Below are positions 49,130 to 61,174 of a stretch of DNA of 64,000 nt, piece after piece; position 1 is the first letter of the stretch; each line of letters opens with the position of its first letter. The translations under genes and the position numbers were made by a program. The stretch is from contig JAKCOZ010000004.1 of the NCBI GenBank assembly GCA_022605955.1, forward strand, positions 65,284,229 through 65,348,228, given 5' to 3'. Below the pieces are notes generated by a model, which saw nothing but the letters and a program-made list of their open reading frames with translations, did not search any database and was not told the DNA's origin. Origin of the DNA: Rallus limicola (Eukaryota; Chordata; Aves; Gruiformes; Rallidae).

Positions 49130-49829
49130 CATCCCTGCTGAGAAGGACCTGGGGGTTCTGGTGGATGAGAAACTTAACATGAGCCAGGAGAGAGCGCTTG
49201 CAGCTCAGAAGGCCAAATGGTATCCTGGGCTCCATCAGAAGAGGGGTGGCCAGCAGGGACAGGGAGGTGATTGTCCCTCTCTGCCCTTGTAAGGCCCCAA
49301 CTGGAGTCCTGTGTTCAGACCTGGGGGCCCCAATACAAGAAAGATGTAGACCTGTTGGTGAGGGTTCAGAGGAGGGCCACAAAGATGATTAGAAGGCTGG
49401 AGCACCTTCCCTACAAAGGGAGGCTGAGGGAGCTGGGCTTGTTCAGCCTAGAGAAGAGAAGGCTGCAGGGGGACCTCATTGCAGCCTTCCAGTACCTGAA
49501 GGGAGCATACAAACAGAAGGGGATTCAACTTTTTTAAAGGGTAGACAATGGTAGGGCAAAGGGGAATGGACTAAAGCTAAAGGAAGGAAAGTTTAGGCTA
49601 GATATTAGGGGGAAGTTTTTTACAGAGACAGTGGTAAGGTGCTGGAACAGGCTGCCCAGAGAGGTGGTGGATGCCCCGTCCCTGGAAGTGTTCAAGACCA
49701 GGTTGGATGGGGCCCTGGGCAACCTTGTGTGGATCCAGGCCTGGAGGTTGCTGGTCCTGCCTGTGGCAGGTGGGTTGGAGCTCTATGATCCTTGGGGTCC
49801 CTTCCAACCCAGACCATTCTATGATTCTA
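49130..49829 (+). repeat. CR1 LINE 3' fragment in intron 1, sense
   Basis: It starts within GCTGAGAAGGACCTGGGGGT and runs through the ORF2 C-terminus. Recognisable parts are [38 protein letters not shown] and the [14 protein letters not shown] block. It ends in CCCTTCCAACCCAGACCATT and CTATGATTCT. About 700 bp makes it the longest CR1 sense fragment here. The frame is broken by changes after the YLKGAY region. Confidence 0.95.
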
Positions 49830-51257
49830 ACAGAGTATGACTACATTTCTAGATGTGTAACTATTTTAAAAATGCACAACTGGAAAAAATCCTGCTTTAA
49901 CCTCGTCATACTAGAGACATAACTGGCCCATTTTCCTTTCCATTATATCAGCCAAGAATAATAACATTATATCTCAATTTTTGTTTCATTCTCCTCTTTC
50001 TCCTGGATAAGCATGCATTTCTGATATTTACAAGCTTTGTGAAAAGATGGTTTGGGATCTCCTCACTGTAGGAAACCAGGCAGGTAAGTGCCTTTCTCAA
50101 AGTACCCTCTAGCATGAATTGCCAACACTGTAGGCAGTCAGCCCAGGAAGCTTGGGCAGCAGCTGTTAGTTGCAGTTCTAGTCTGCAGGAATATTACAGG
50201 AATGCAGCACTACTTTAATTATTAACAATTTCTCCTTCTAAACTGTAATATAATACATTATCAATTTGGAAGCTGTCATTTGCTGATCATTGTGTGGCCA
50301 GTGTGCTGTTTGAAGTGCCTGCATGGCGTGTGAGCCTTGATGTGAAGATATGGGACTTCATCTCTAATAATACTACTTTATAGGACTATGTGTTTATTCA
50401 GTAGTGGAGTGCTATTTAAATGTATTTTTGATGAACTTTTTTCCATGTTATAAGGTCCTACCTGAAAAGGAAGTATGCATGTTTTCAGGCTGTAGAAGTA
50501 TAGTTAAAGCACTCCTTGTGTTTATTAAAAAACTTTTAATAAAGTTGAAGTTTGGAGGAGTTTTTCGTTGTATCCTAGCGGTGTTAAAGGGTGAATTAGA
50601 ATCATTTATATTTAATCCAAATCAAATGTGGACATTTGACAGCCTTGGGACAGCTTCTGGCATTTCTGTTAGTCTTGTGTTTCTTTACAACTTTCTCTGG
50701 AGAAGAGGGCATAGTATTATTGCCTGTGGGCAGTAGGAGGAAGGTCTGAAGAGGGCACCCCAAACAGTATTTGGGAATATGGCATGGTTCTGACTGTGCT
50801 TTCAAGTCTTCCTCATCTGGAAAATATTGTTTTAATATGTTGATTTTTGGGAATCTGTATATATTTTCTCTGCATTTCACTATTTGGCCATGTTATGTCA
50901 AACAGCAAACCCTGTGCTCTGATCTGACTGTGGCTCTGTTTGCTTTTCTGATAGGAAAGACAAACTTTCACTTTTTTAATCCCTAAATATGGACTGAACC
51001 ATCGGTGTGCTGTGATGCAGAGGGCTGTGTTACTATGAAGGATTAATTCATGGTGACATGCCTTTGGAAAAGTATTTAAATAAGCTGACAGAGGCTTTTA
51101 GGAGGAATATTAGAAAAACTGAGTGCTAACAAATAAATAGTCTTTACAGAGATGACTTAGGAAAGGTTATCTTTGTTATTTTGTGATCCTAGAGAGTTTC
51201 CTTCTGTGAAGTTCAACTGAATCTTCAAGGTTTAGAAGCCTGAATCTTTAGGTGAAG
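49830..51257 (+). other. ASCC3: ASCC3 intron 1 sequence, nothing assigned
   Basis: AT-rich with no transposon recognised. A 92-codon minus-strand frame at 50,602-50,880 has no recognisable family. Confidence 0.45.
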
Positions 51258-51432
51258 GCCTTCAGTGGGAACTTCACTGGAGGGCTATGACTTTTCAAGT
51301 ACGATGGATTGTGGCTTTGCCACTTCATCTGCCAGTTCCTACAGGACCCACGGATGCTTCTCATCGGGGCACCTTCAGGTTTCTTACATAATCTTGAACC
51401 TGATCTTCTCCCACAGTTTCACAATGTTGGCT
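51258..51432 (-). repeat. CR1 LINE internal ORF2 fragment, antisense
   Basis: The minus-strand translation, allowing frameshifts, gives TVGEDQVQDYVRNLK, then PDEKHPWVL, then ELADEVAKPQSIVLEKS. This is the CR1 ORF2 segment just upstream of the reverse-transcriptase core. There are frame breaks and a stop between HPWVL and ELADE. It probably extends somewhat to the right (towards 51,720), but I could not follow it. Confidence 0.85.
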
Positions 51433-52083
51433 TTCTGTCCAAAATCATAGCTGGTTTTGGAGAGCACGATGTCAGTGCGGATGTGTAAATGCCCTGAAGG
51501 AAATGGGCTTTAGGCTTCTCATGGTATTTGTCTGTCTATAAGGCCATGAAAGTGTCTGCTTGTGTGTGTGTTGTAAATGTAACCATATTAGACAGGTGAG
51601 GTACTCAGATACTAAATTAGATAGCAATGAGTCCATAGAGTTCTTGAGGACAGTATTCAGAATGCAGGATTTCTTGTACAGATTCCCTGGTAACATGACT
51701 GGGATGTGTGCCATGATTGATGAGGGATCAAGGTAAGAATAGTAGATATTCTACCTTACGATTTTTCAAATTTGTTCTGTAATGGAGCCCTACTTTGGAC
51801 TTGCTCCAACAGCTCAGTCAGCTTTATTATTTAAACAAAAGTTAATAAAACTAAGTAATATTGTTGCCCTTCCAATGTCCCATTTATTAACTTTAATGGT
51901 ATTAATTTGAGTCATTATTTCTTCTGCTTGTGGGATGTTATTCACAGTATGTTGTAGTTGTCTGTGTCCAGGTATAGCTGTGTGTTATTGATGAGATGTA
52001 CCTGACTGCACACTGAAGGTGATAAGTCCTCATGTTAACCTGCCTTGGTTGCCTAAAGGTGCTTGCCCAAGTTTGTTTAGATT

Positions 52084-53303
52084 TGTGGTGGTTTTGGCCC
52101 TGGCTAGAGGCCAAATGCCCACCAAGCTGCTCGCTCACTCCCCCCTTCAGCTGAAAAGGGGAGAAAATATGTTTTCGGAGGCTCAGGCCCTGAGATAAGG
52201 ACAGGGGGATCACTCTCCAATTAGTGCAATGGGCAAAACAGACTCAGCACAGAATAAAGGAAAGAAAAGTGATTTACTACTACTACAACTAATACACCCA
52301 GTGAACCAGAACGAGATAAGAGTAAGAAGCGGCCAGGTCTTAAAGCGCCTTCCCCCCACCCCTCCCCTTCTTAGAAAACTCAAACTTCATGATTTTACTC
52401 CCTTCTTCCCCGCCCCCAACATGGCGCGAGGAGGGCCAGGGAATAGGGAGTGGGGTTCCGGCAGTACCAGTTGCTTTCCTTCCCCAGATCTTAACACTTC
52501 TACTTCCCCCCACCCCTCACCTCTTTGCACCCTTAGCTTTAATCATCAATTTCACTCCCTTCTTCCCTCCCATTGCAGCATCAGGAGGGGAAGGGAATGG
52601 GGAGTGTGTGTGTGTGTGTGTGTGGAGGGGGGGGTTCAGTCCGTTCCGCCCGAGCTGTCTTCCGTCTCAGCTGGAGGGGGGGGGGGCATTCCACACACAC
52701 ACACACTCTTCCCTTACAGCGCCATGGGGTCCCACCCATGCCAGAGTCGTATCCACAAACTTCTGCAGCTGGAGTGCTCTCCATCGGGGAGTCATCTCCT
52801 CACCACAGGCAGGACTTCCTTCCATAGGGTTCCGACATTTGGGCCCGGGCTCCCTCGGCCTGGCTCCCCGCAAAGTCACAAGTTCCCCGGCAAACCTGCT
52901 GAGGCGTGGATCAATCTCTTCACAGGATATAGATGTCTCTGCTCCCTGTCCTCATCCATGGGCTGCGAGGGGACAACCTGCTTCACCATGGTCTTCTCCA
53001 CAAGCTGCAGGGGAAACTTTCTTTCCACATTCTCTTCCCCCTCCTCTCCTTCAGGACCTGGCCTTGGCTATCGATGCAGCTGGTCACATCTTCCCACTCC
53101 CTGTTCTGGTGGCAAAGTGCGCCAGCCAGGAGTTTTTTTCCTCGAATATGCGATTCACAGAGGCGCTATGAATCCTTCTATGATTGGTCAAAAGTATCTT
53201 TGGCCTTGAATTGGCTCTTGTTTACTGTTGGGAATTCACAACATAGTGCAACTGCTGCTTTGCAAAAGCCATCTAAGCAGCACAGCTACAGCAAACTGCG
53301 ACA
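52084..53303 (-). mobile_element. Long-family avian ERV LTR, antisense, with 5-bp target duplication
   Basis: The + strand begins TGTGGTGGTTTTGGCCCTGG, the complement of the family 3' end, then CAGCTGAAAAGGGGAGAAAA. Through the centre run the repeated CTCCACA..GCTGCA and CTGCTCCCT-type units that characterise the family. It ends ...CTGCGACA. The 5-bp flanks are both AGATT (52,079-52,083 and 53,304-53,308), fixing the element at 1,220 bp. It contains (TG)n at 52,604-52,624, (CA)n at about 52,692-52,708 and G-rich runs. A 326-codon + strand frame is antisense to the LTR and spurious. The better-preserved sequence suggests it is younger than the copies at 18 and 38 kb. Confidence 0.88.
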
Positions 53304-53308
53304 AGATT

Positions 53309-55691
53309 GCATTTAGCAAACCTTTCTGGAAGAGCTGCAACGTGATGGCAGGGAATCAGAAGGGTGTAAGATTGGGTGTAAGAGTGCAGACTGTTCTCTG
53401 AATGAGAATTGTACTTTATATGTTCTTGGAAAAGGCAGGTGAGTTATTCTGGAAAAAGGGTGATGTTTGTTTTTTTAGAAGTGACACCTGTGCTTAGGGA
53501 TGACCTTAAAGCACATCTAAAGTGAACACACCATTGGGCTAAGCTGCATGTTTGGCATTGCACCAAAATGGAATTGGGCATAATGGCAGGAAATGCCTCT
53601 TTAGCTGATGCTCACAGGAACAGTGTAAGGCAGCTGGTGTTTAATCCCATGTGCATGGCAAAGATCATGATGGAGAGAATCTGGAAAGGGTTAATACTCT
53701 GAATGTGTGGTTTGCGATCCATTGTTAGTTTCTTTGTTTTGGTTGGTGATTGTGTGACCCTGTACAGGCAGGACACAGCCACAAAACCACAGATGAAATA
53801 CAGAGTAAACTTATTTTCCTTACCTTGCAAACTGAGGGATCCCTGAAGCAGCACCTGAGCAGAGGCATGGAAGCCAGGGACTTGGGCACTGCTGAGCTCA
53901 GTCTGTGCTAGAGCATCCCTGAACCCACCGTTTTCACTTACATTTCAGGGATTCCCACAGGTGTAATTTGCTGCTGTGCTTATCTTTCCCATGTCAGGGA
54001 AGAAGCCTCAGGCATGTTGGATAGGGAGGCTCTGAGTCTGTCACTGGCCTGCAGTATCTCAATACAGCTCTTGTCCAAAACACAAGGCCAAACAGCAATA
54101 AGTATGAGAAGGGTTTCTCAACACCTCAGCTGCAAGTCATTTGAGTGTGCTTACAATCCTCCTTGCTGGTCTTCCCTTATTTTCCCACAGTGATTTATGT
54201 AATTAAGATCCTGAAATTCTCTTACATGAGTGATGGCACACGCAGGCACTGTTATGCCTCCTCATTATGCTGAAGCATTTGTTTGAATTCTGGTAGTCAC
54301 TGAGGTGAGCACCATGCATCAGACAGGCACTGTTTCTTCCTAAGGACGTATTCCCTAATCTTGACATCTCCCTTTGAAAAACTGACCTAGTCTTGACTGG
54401 AGATCAGCAGTATTTGACTTGAGAAAATGTGGGATGTCTGAAACTTTTGCAGAAAATGTGATGTCTGAAAGAGCGCAATTGTTACTACATTATATAGTAC
54501 TGCTTATGAAGGTGCAAAATACAAAGTTGGAAAATATTAATGTTGTACTATCTTGTTTTGGCCTGCTGTTTGTGATTAATGTCACAGGCATTATTAAACC
54601 AGTTATCTTTGGCTGTCAGCATTGATGCTAGCTGCTGTATTTGTACTGTTTGCATGAAATATACTTGAATAAGAAGTTTGAATCTAATACAAATGCCCCC
54701 ATTGGTGAAAAATAGCTTTTTCATCTAATGCTTTCATTTGTTTTGTCAAAAGGGCAGTACAAAATAAACACCAAATAGCATGTGGAGTTGTTTGAAACAT
54801 TGAAACTTACTTATAAAATATGAAGTTTACCTTTGTGTTAACAAAGCTACTGAGGTTAGTTGTAGCAATTCTAAAATGTAGTTGTCGCTACAATTTAATA
54901 CTTCAGGATTTATTTTCTTTATTTCTCTTACGTAGAAGAGTAAAGAAGTAAAATATTCTGTGTGTGGATATATTTGAAATATCTTAATGTGTTGTCATGG
55001 CCAAGCTGTTAGTGTGCTTGATTTGGATAATCCTGTACTAGTCTTCATTTCAGTTTGGTTTTCTGAAATGCCTTTTAATATACAAAAATGTTACTGCATT
55101 GTCTTTTTTCTTTTAATTGTTGCATGTCTGGAATATTATTTTCCTATTTAGCTTCTTTTAATTTGAAATGATTCCATTTTGACAAGTGAAAGTAAAAATG
55201 CAATGTGATCCAAATGCTATGTGGTCATTAGCAGCTTGCTATTAATTGCCAGTGTCTAAAGCCCCTTTTTCCTTTATAATTTTCTTTGATTAGTTTAGTA
55301 ATCAGTAACAGCTTCTTCAGGTTCTATAAATGAGAAGCTTACATGGACAGCAAGAAACTTGTCAATAGTTTAAAGAATTATGGGCAATATAGACAAAAGC
55401 TGGCAGAAGGGCTTAAGATTCTTTAAAGAGTTAAAACCAAGTAACTTCTGTGAGGTTTTAATAGGACCTGAATCATGCCAAATACTAGATGCTACAAAAG
55501 CTGGTACTTTATGATAGCGCAGCTGTTGACTTTTACCAGTGATTCTGTTAATGCTTTAACTTAAATTAAGGCATCTACTTTTGAGCAGTCACCTTCTCTT
55601 AGCCCTACTGGGCTGCTGGCTCACTGTATAAAAAGGTAGAGGAATTATGTTTAAAATAAAACAGCGACAGCACCAAACTGTTTGACCATAA
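53309..55691 (+). other. ASCC3: ASCC3 intron 1 sequence, nothing assigned
   Basis: No transposon or exon confidently recognised. About 53,620-54,180 is moderately GC-rich and could be an old repeat. Confidence 0.45.
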
Positions 55692-56362
55692 CCATAGAAT
55701 CATAGGAGTTGGAAGGGACCTCTGGAGATCATCTAGTCCCAGCCCCCTGTCAGAGCAGGATCACCTAGAGCAGACTGCATGGGACAGCATCCAGCCAGGT
55801 TTTGAATGTCTCCAGAGAAGGAGACTCTACAATCTCTCTGGCCAGTCTCTGCCACCCTCACAGTAAGGAAGTTCCTCCTCATGTTTAGGTGGAACTTCTT
55901 ATATTCAAGCTTATGCCTGTTGCCTCTTGTCACTGGGCACCACTGAAAAATGACTGATATCTTCCTCCTGACACCCACCCCTCAAATATTCATAAGCATT
56001 GATGAGATCCCTGCTCAATCTTCTATAGGCTAAAAAGTCCCAAGTCCCTCAGCCTCCCTTTGAAAGAGAAATGTTCTAGTCCCTTAATCATCTTCACAGC
56101 CCTCTTGTTGTACTGTCTCCAGTAGCTCCCGAATTGTTCTTGAAACAGGGTGCCCAGAACTGCTCACAGTATTCCAGGTGAGACCACCAATGCTGAGCAG
56201 AGAGGGAGAAGAACTTCCCTTGACCTGCTGGCCATACTTTTCTTGATAACCCCTAGGATGCTATTGGCTTTCTTGACTATGAGGGCACATTGCTGGCTCC
56301 TGGTTAGCCTTTTGTTCACTAGGGCTTCCAGGTCTTTTTCCACAGAGCTGCTTTGTAACCTT
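55692..56362 (-). repeat. CR1 LINE 3' fragment in intron 1, antisense
   Basis: It starts CCATAGAATCATAGGAGTTG then GAAGGGACCTCTGGAGATCA. It continues through GTAAGGAAGTTCCTCCTCAT, CAGAACTGCTCACAGTATTC and TTGACTATGAGGGCACATTG. The last parts lie upstream of the ORF2 C-terminus complement. It is nearly 670 bp and well preserved. Confidence 0.95.
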
Positions 56363-58622
56363 TCTGTGGGTAAGAGAAAGAGATGGTTCTGTTACTGGCC
56401 TGTAAAAGAAAATCCAAGAGTGGGAGGAAAACTGAAGTAGTTAGTAAAAATATAAAGTGGGACGCTTCTCTAATAATGTTAGTTACCTTTGTAATACTGG
56501 TAGCAATGTTACACATTTTTCAATTTAATAGAAGAAAAACCCCACCAAACCCTGCTGAGATTATGATCCATGCTTACTGTTAGGTTTACTTTCAAACTAT
56601 AAAGTTTGAATGGTTTCACACATGAATTCTGAGTATAATCTACTTTTATGTTTTAATTGTCCCCATAAAAAGTTTCATTATTAAAATAACATTTTAGAAG
56701 TAGTGAAATAGGCTTTAAAAGATATTGCCTCTCATTGTCACACAGCTTTAGAAAGATGGATATTACTCTTACTGCTTTCCAGGCAGAAGCTCTAAGCTGG
56801 AAAGTCAAGGTTCCTGAGCCTGAGATAGTGCTAGGAATCATCAAAACTCAATTCCTTTTCCTAAAAAACACTAGCAGAAGGGGACTAATGTCCTTACTTG
56901 ATTTGGGAGGGGTGCATGTTTTTACCATGTGAAATTGCACCGATCTTAAGGTTAAATTCCTATTCCCCTTGTCCCTCTGCAAACATGAAATAAGATGGTA
57001 CCTCTTCTCACACCTTTTTCTTGGGTGGGAAGGGGCAGAGGAATGGAAAATGTTCATCTTGTCTCTTTATGTGTGGGCCCCAGTAAATTAGTTTTGGATG
57101 TTGCTTCCTTTCTATAGTGGTGGCTGTAATGTTCACAGACTGTTCTCACTAGGAGATATGCTGGTGTGACTTACATGTGAATATCCACTGAACATCTCAA
57201 AAGCCACGGTACTGCTTGGCTTGCTCTGCTTCTAGGCTTGAATTTGAGTGTGTCCTCTCTGCCCTTCACAGTTAAAGACTTTATATTTCCACATTTTGTA
57301 GCTTCCTTGTTACAACATTTGCCTCCAAAAGATCATCTGTCCATAATATCAGCTGTTGTGATAGCTCTTCTCAGAAAGCATCTTGATGCGAGATGGGAAA
57401 AACAAGTAGACCTGATGAGCCATTGACATTTCTCTGTGACTGGAATGTTGCATCAGGGCTTGCTTTTGTGCTGCATTGCAAAGTTCATAGCTAAAGTACA
57501 AATGGGGTCATTAAATGAAGAAAAATGTTAAGGATAATTGGATAAAATTGGATTAAAGCAGGGAGTTCTGTACAGTATATGACTGGCAGAGGGGGAGGGA
57601 GTGATTTTATTAACTCTGTTTTAAGATATTTAAATTCTGGATGGCAAATGGACTTCAGCCATGCTAAGAATGATGCAGATCATTAGGTTTGTAATGGTAT
57701 CATTAATTGTTTCAAAAATAATCTAAATCTGTATCTATCAGCTAAACCAGAAACTGTAGATATGTGTTAGAGCTCATTAAACAATGCACCTTTTGAAATT
57801 TAACAACTTTGAGAATAGTTTCAGTAAAAGGCTTGGAAAGGAGCACAAGTTTAGATGGAGAACAGCTGTGCTTTATTTTTGTATAGGTAGGACGGAGTCT
57901 GTTTCACAAAGGAAATGAGACCATGCAGAAATAGGCTGTTGCTGTGGGGATAGCTCTGTGCTGTGTAAATGTGTCTGTGCTCCCAGTTGTGAGATGAAAA
58001 CATCCTGAGGCATGCTTTTTTTCTCGGTTTTCTATTAGCTCCTTTATCTCTTATAGTTCAGTGTTATGTGTGTTGCCATCTCTTTTCCTGTCATAATTTT
58101 CTTTGCCTGTTTTGCTGGTAGGAAATGGCTAAGCACATGGTTCTTGAGAAGGATGCTCCTGTATGGGTGTCTGAGAGCCTGTTAATGACCTGAAAGCTCC
58201 CAGTGTGGGCTGGCTCAGGGAAAATCTTTCTGTAGTTTGTAATCACTTAACTGCTGTTGGGAGCTAAAGTTCAGGTACATCATTTTCACTATTAAACTCT
58301 TGTGTTAAGGTTGCTAAAGGAATGATTGTCACCTTTCCTCACTGCTGGTAACTTTTCTTTAGGGGTGAGAGAGAAGAACCTGCTGAACAACCTCTTTATG
58401 TTACCACATCTTGGTTATGCTCTGTGCCTTTCACCTCCCTTCTATTCAATCTTGATAATCAACTTTTTTGAGAGAGATTGATTTTTATTTTTTAAAAAAA
58501 CCCTTTGTTTAATTGAAGTGCCAGCTAAGTTCTGCTTGCTCAAAAAGGTCTTTCAAGTTTGTCGTGAGAGTTTGTATTTATGGCATTAATAAAGCTGTGT
58601 TACTTGTTTTGTTCTCATCTAG
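56363..58622 (+). other. ASCC3: ASCC3 intron 1, distal part
   Basis: AT-rich intronic sequence. It ends in a good 3' splice site, TTTTGTTCTCATCTAG, at 58,622. Confidence 0.6.
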
Positions 58623-58676
58623 GTGCTTGAACTGGGATTTAATTTCTCATCCTATGGATCACTGAATGACTAACAG

Positions 58677-58766
58677 ATGGCCTTGCCTCGTCTTACAGGC
58701 GCTCTACGCTCTTTTTCAAATGTCACTAAACATGAGGATTACAGTGAAGAATTAGCTGACTTAACG
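58677..58766 (+). CDS. ASCC3: ASCC3 exon 2, start codon and residues 1-30
   Basis: The exon runs from 58,623 (after CATCTAG) to 58,766, before the donor GTAAAG. Translation starts at 58,677 with MALPRLTGALRSFSNVTK, identical to the start of human ASCC3 as I recall it. It then continues in a diverged but alignable way (human QDNYNEEVADLK; here HEDYSEELADLT). An in-frame TAA two codons upstream (58,671-58,673) supports this ATG as the start. ASCC3 is a large Ski2/Brr2-like helicase with two helicase cassettes. It is known for unwinding DNA for ALKBH3 alkylation repair and for splitting collided ribosomes in the RQT complex. The N-terminal region encoded here lies before the helicase cassettes and takes part in binding ASCC2. 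The exon ends in phase 0. Confidence 0.97.
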
Positions 58767-59560
58767 GTAAAGATTTTTTTCTCTTCCAAAGCAGAATTGT
58801 AAAGTATTAATATGTTTACAGAAAAAAAGTTAACTTTTTTAATTTGCATTGCTATTTTGTAAGAGTAGGCAAGCAAAACTGGGCAGAATGTGTTGTTTCC
58901 TGTGCGTTCCCCTCACTCAAAGTCAAATTTGCTGTAGTTTTGTGATTTATGTTTGGCTCTTATAGTCATGAAGTTCTAAGTGGATAGGGCTGCTTGGCTA
59001 TCTTAGTCCAGCCCTGTTATTTAGTGTTGTGGGAAATCATAGAAGTTGGGCTAGGCTGGTATGTTTTTAGGTCTGAGCTTATGCAGAGGTGGGAAGCCAA
59101 ACATTTCCCTTTGAATATTGTCTTAACTTCAGACTCCTGGGGGAAGTTTAGAATAAATTTATTGATGCTGAATTTAGGTACTTTTTTACTTTGCTCTTTT
59201 TTTCCCCAATAAATAAGGCATTAAGGCAATAAATACATTGTGGGAACCCGTAATGTGAATGAATTTTGGAATCCTGTGAGCTGTAAATCTCATAAGTGGC
59301 AAGAGTTTTGCTTTACAGAGAAGTCTCCCTTAAAGTCATGTAATGAGGGCATCTTCGTGTATGTGTGTGTCTATGTTCTCTTCCCTTTACAGCCAAGAAA
59401 GAGTGTACAGAACAGGCAATAGGGAAACTACTTGGAATCATTACTACATATTGGCCAAATGCAATTGGAGAGAATTTTTTTAATCTAGTTTCATTTTAAA
59501 GGAACCTCCATATATTATTTTGAAAAAATGTTAAGAAACCCAAATATTTTCCATTTTCAG
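58767..59560 (+). other. ASCC3: ASCC3 intron 2
   Basis: A 794-bp intron with GTAAAG donor and TTTTCAG acceptor. It contains AATAAATAAGGC near 59,208, and nothing else notable. Confidence 0.9.
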
Positions 59561-59711
59561 ACTAAGAGATTGAAACTACATGAGCAGTTACTGAAGTCTG
59601 ATCTTACATGGAAGAAGATACTAAAGTTTGTTGATGATAACTTGGACAAAAAAGATCACCAAACTGTAAATAGTGATTTAAAAACTATATTACAAGCTGC
59701 AAAACAAATAG
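59561..59711 (+). CDS. ASCC3: ASCC3 exon 3, residues 31-80
   Basis: The acceptor TTTTCCATTTTCAG ends at 59,560 and the donor is G|GTACGT at 59,712. The 151-nt exon encodes 50 codons plus one base (phase 1). It begins TKRLKLHEQLLKSDLTWKKI and ends LKTILQAAKQI. Human ASCC3 has IKRSKLHEQVLDLGLTWKKI and ends HAAKQI over the same 50 residues, so length and phase are conserved. In human the next canonical exon begins VGTDNGREAIE. I find no such coding sequence before 64,000, so canonical exon 4 lies beyond the window. Reading through the donor gives only about 40 more codons before a stop. Confidence 0.97.
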
Positions 59712-59962
59712 GTACGTTTTCATTCTCTAGTAATCTAATAATACACTGTTTTGTTGGTTTGTTTTGTTGGTTTTCTTTTTTCCAAGCTGCTTTCTGCCTG
59801 CAGGCTTTGCATACTGGTACAACTTTAGGTCTAACCTGATACCTGGTTTGCCCTAAAATATCTCTGAAACTCCAGTTAATCTGAGATGTTTACATACAAT
59901 TTGCACTTCTGTTTCATTTTAAAATATGATTCCACTATGTGCATATTCTTACTTTTTGACAG

Positions 59963-60061
59963 TATTTTCTGTAGTGTTTGGTATCGTTTGTGATCAACAT
60001 TTAGTAAGCAAATACAACACCTTCTTTTGGAATGGCAGTACCCTGGGAAAAGAAAAAGCAG
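59963..60061 (+). CDS. Speculative 99-nt cassette exon after ASCC3 exon 3
   Basis: The acceptor is ATTCTTACTTTTTGACAG ending at 59,962, and the donor AG|GTAACA at 60,062. Joined to exon 3 (phase 1), it stays open for 33 codons, with residues VFSVVFGIVCDQHLV then KYNTFFWNGSTLGKEKA. It exits again in phase 1, so it would not shift the frame. I do not recognise the peptide and it is absent from human ASCC3 as I know it. If its donor were unused, the frame would end at 60,108 (a UAG follows the residues SGSMKN). It may be a chance arrangement. Confidence 0.25.
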
Positions 60062-60486
60062 GTAACACCAAGATTGAATTCCACTTGAGTGGTAGCATGA
60101 AAAATTAGACTGCTGCATAGGCAGAAATGTAAAACATTTTCTGGAATTAAGCTTTTATAGCAAAGAAAGTGAAAACTTAGTTTTGATTAGAAACTTAGTT
60201 TTTGATTGACAGACTGAAACTAATTGAGCTTGTGCTATTAGCAGAAGTTCAGTTCATCAGCTGAGCACATGGCTCAAGCTCTACCTGTCACATATTTTCA
60301 TTTCAGTCTAATAGGTATATTTTCTCTTTTTCTGATTGAAATAGAATGAAGCCTAAACAAGAAGACTGAGAGAATTACTTTATATATGTATGAAAATATA
60401 TCACACTTTTTTTGCATTATAGACTAGAGTCTTTTATTGCAGTACGAATGTTAACCTATCTCACTTGGGTTTCTATTTCTCATCAG

Positions 60487-60725
60487 TTCTTTTGGAAATA
60501 ACTACCAAATTGAGAAAGAAACAAATACCTAAACACAGACTTTCAAAAAAGGCCAATCAAGTTACTGATCAAGTTACTGGTGCCCAGGATGTAATACAGT
60601 TGTGCTGTACAGTTGCACAGGAGGTGTCTGTTAAAGCTGTTAATGGTAGCAATGGCTGTTGCTTTAGTGAGTCATCAGAAGAGAAACTGAAAGTATTTCT
60701 GAAATCACTGCCAGAAATTATTTGA
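60487..60725 (+). CDS. ASCC3: Candidate alternative last exon of ASCC3 (short isoform)
   Basis: A good 3' splice site (GGGTTTCTATTTCTCATCAG, ending 60,486; possible branch point TTAACCT about 30 bp upstream) precedes an exon joining exon 3 in the right phase (G|TT, Val). The frame is open for 79 codons to TGA at 60,723-60,725. It begins VLLEITTKLRKKQIPKH, is Lys/Arg-rich at first, then Ser/Cys-rich, and ends KVFLKSLPEII. AATAAA lies at 61,175-61,180 and again at 61,604-61,609. The predicted short protein is 159 residues: the conserved 80-residue N-terminus plus this tail, without helicase cassettes. Human ASCC3 is known to produce a short isoform from an alternative last exon just after the same exon, induced after UV. 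The tail here shows no similarity to the human tail I know. Existence is inferred, not shown. Confidence 0.5.
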
Positions 60726-61174
60726 CCTCTTCTAAATGTGGTTTAAACTTTGTAGCTCATTCTTTCTATGTTAGTAACATAACTCTTATTTTAAAGAACT
60801 TATCATATTTTTTTAGAAACCCTATTTTTTGCTAATATAAGTAGTAGAGCTTGTGCTGCTAGTAGACTTTAACCTCTCCAGGCCAGAAGTTCAGCATGTG
60901 GCTGCCTGTCTTTGAGGAAGGGCTCTAGGAAGGGCTGCATCTCAACCTCAACTGAGGTACTTCTGCTTCAGTGTGCAGATTTCAGCTGGCACTTGGGATA
61001 TACAAAGTTTGGGGGAAAGTCATCCAAGACGGGGAGTGGGCTTGCATCAACTGTCAGAGTGCCTAAAGTTGATATGGAGAAAGTTGGAGTCTGATAGTAG
61101 ATCTCTATTGATTAATTGTAAGAGGTAACTGAGTAGAATGTTCGCTAAGTTAGGACTGACAAGTAGATAATGAC

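Noticed and set aside
51472..51714. 80-codon minus-strand frame resembling an exon
   Set aside because: It adjoins an antisense CR1 ORF2 fragment (ELADEVAKP, TVGEDQV) and is likely part of it or chance. No gene context.
52229..53209. 326-codon + strand open frame, the longest in the window
   Set aside because: It lies wholly antisense within the LTR bounded by AGATT duplications. It is rich in Ser/Pro from repeated units and low-complexity CA/TG tracts.
59528..59839. Single 103-codon + frame as a stand-alone gene
   Set aside because: Its middle is ASCC3 exon 3. The start and end are intronic read-through across clear splice sites.
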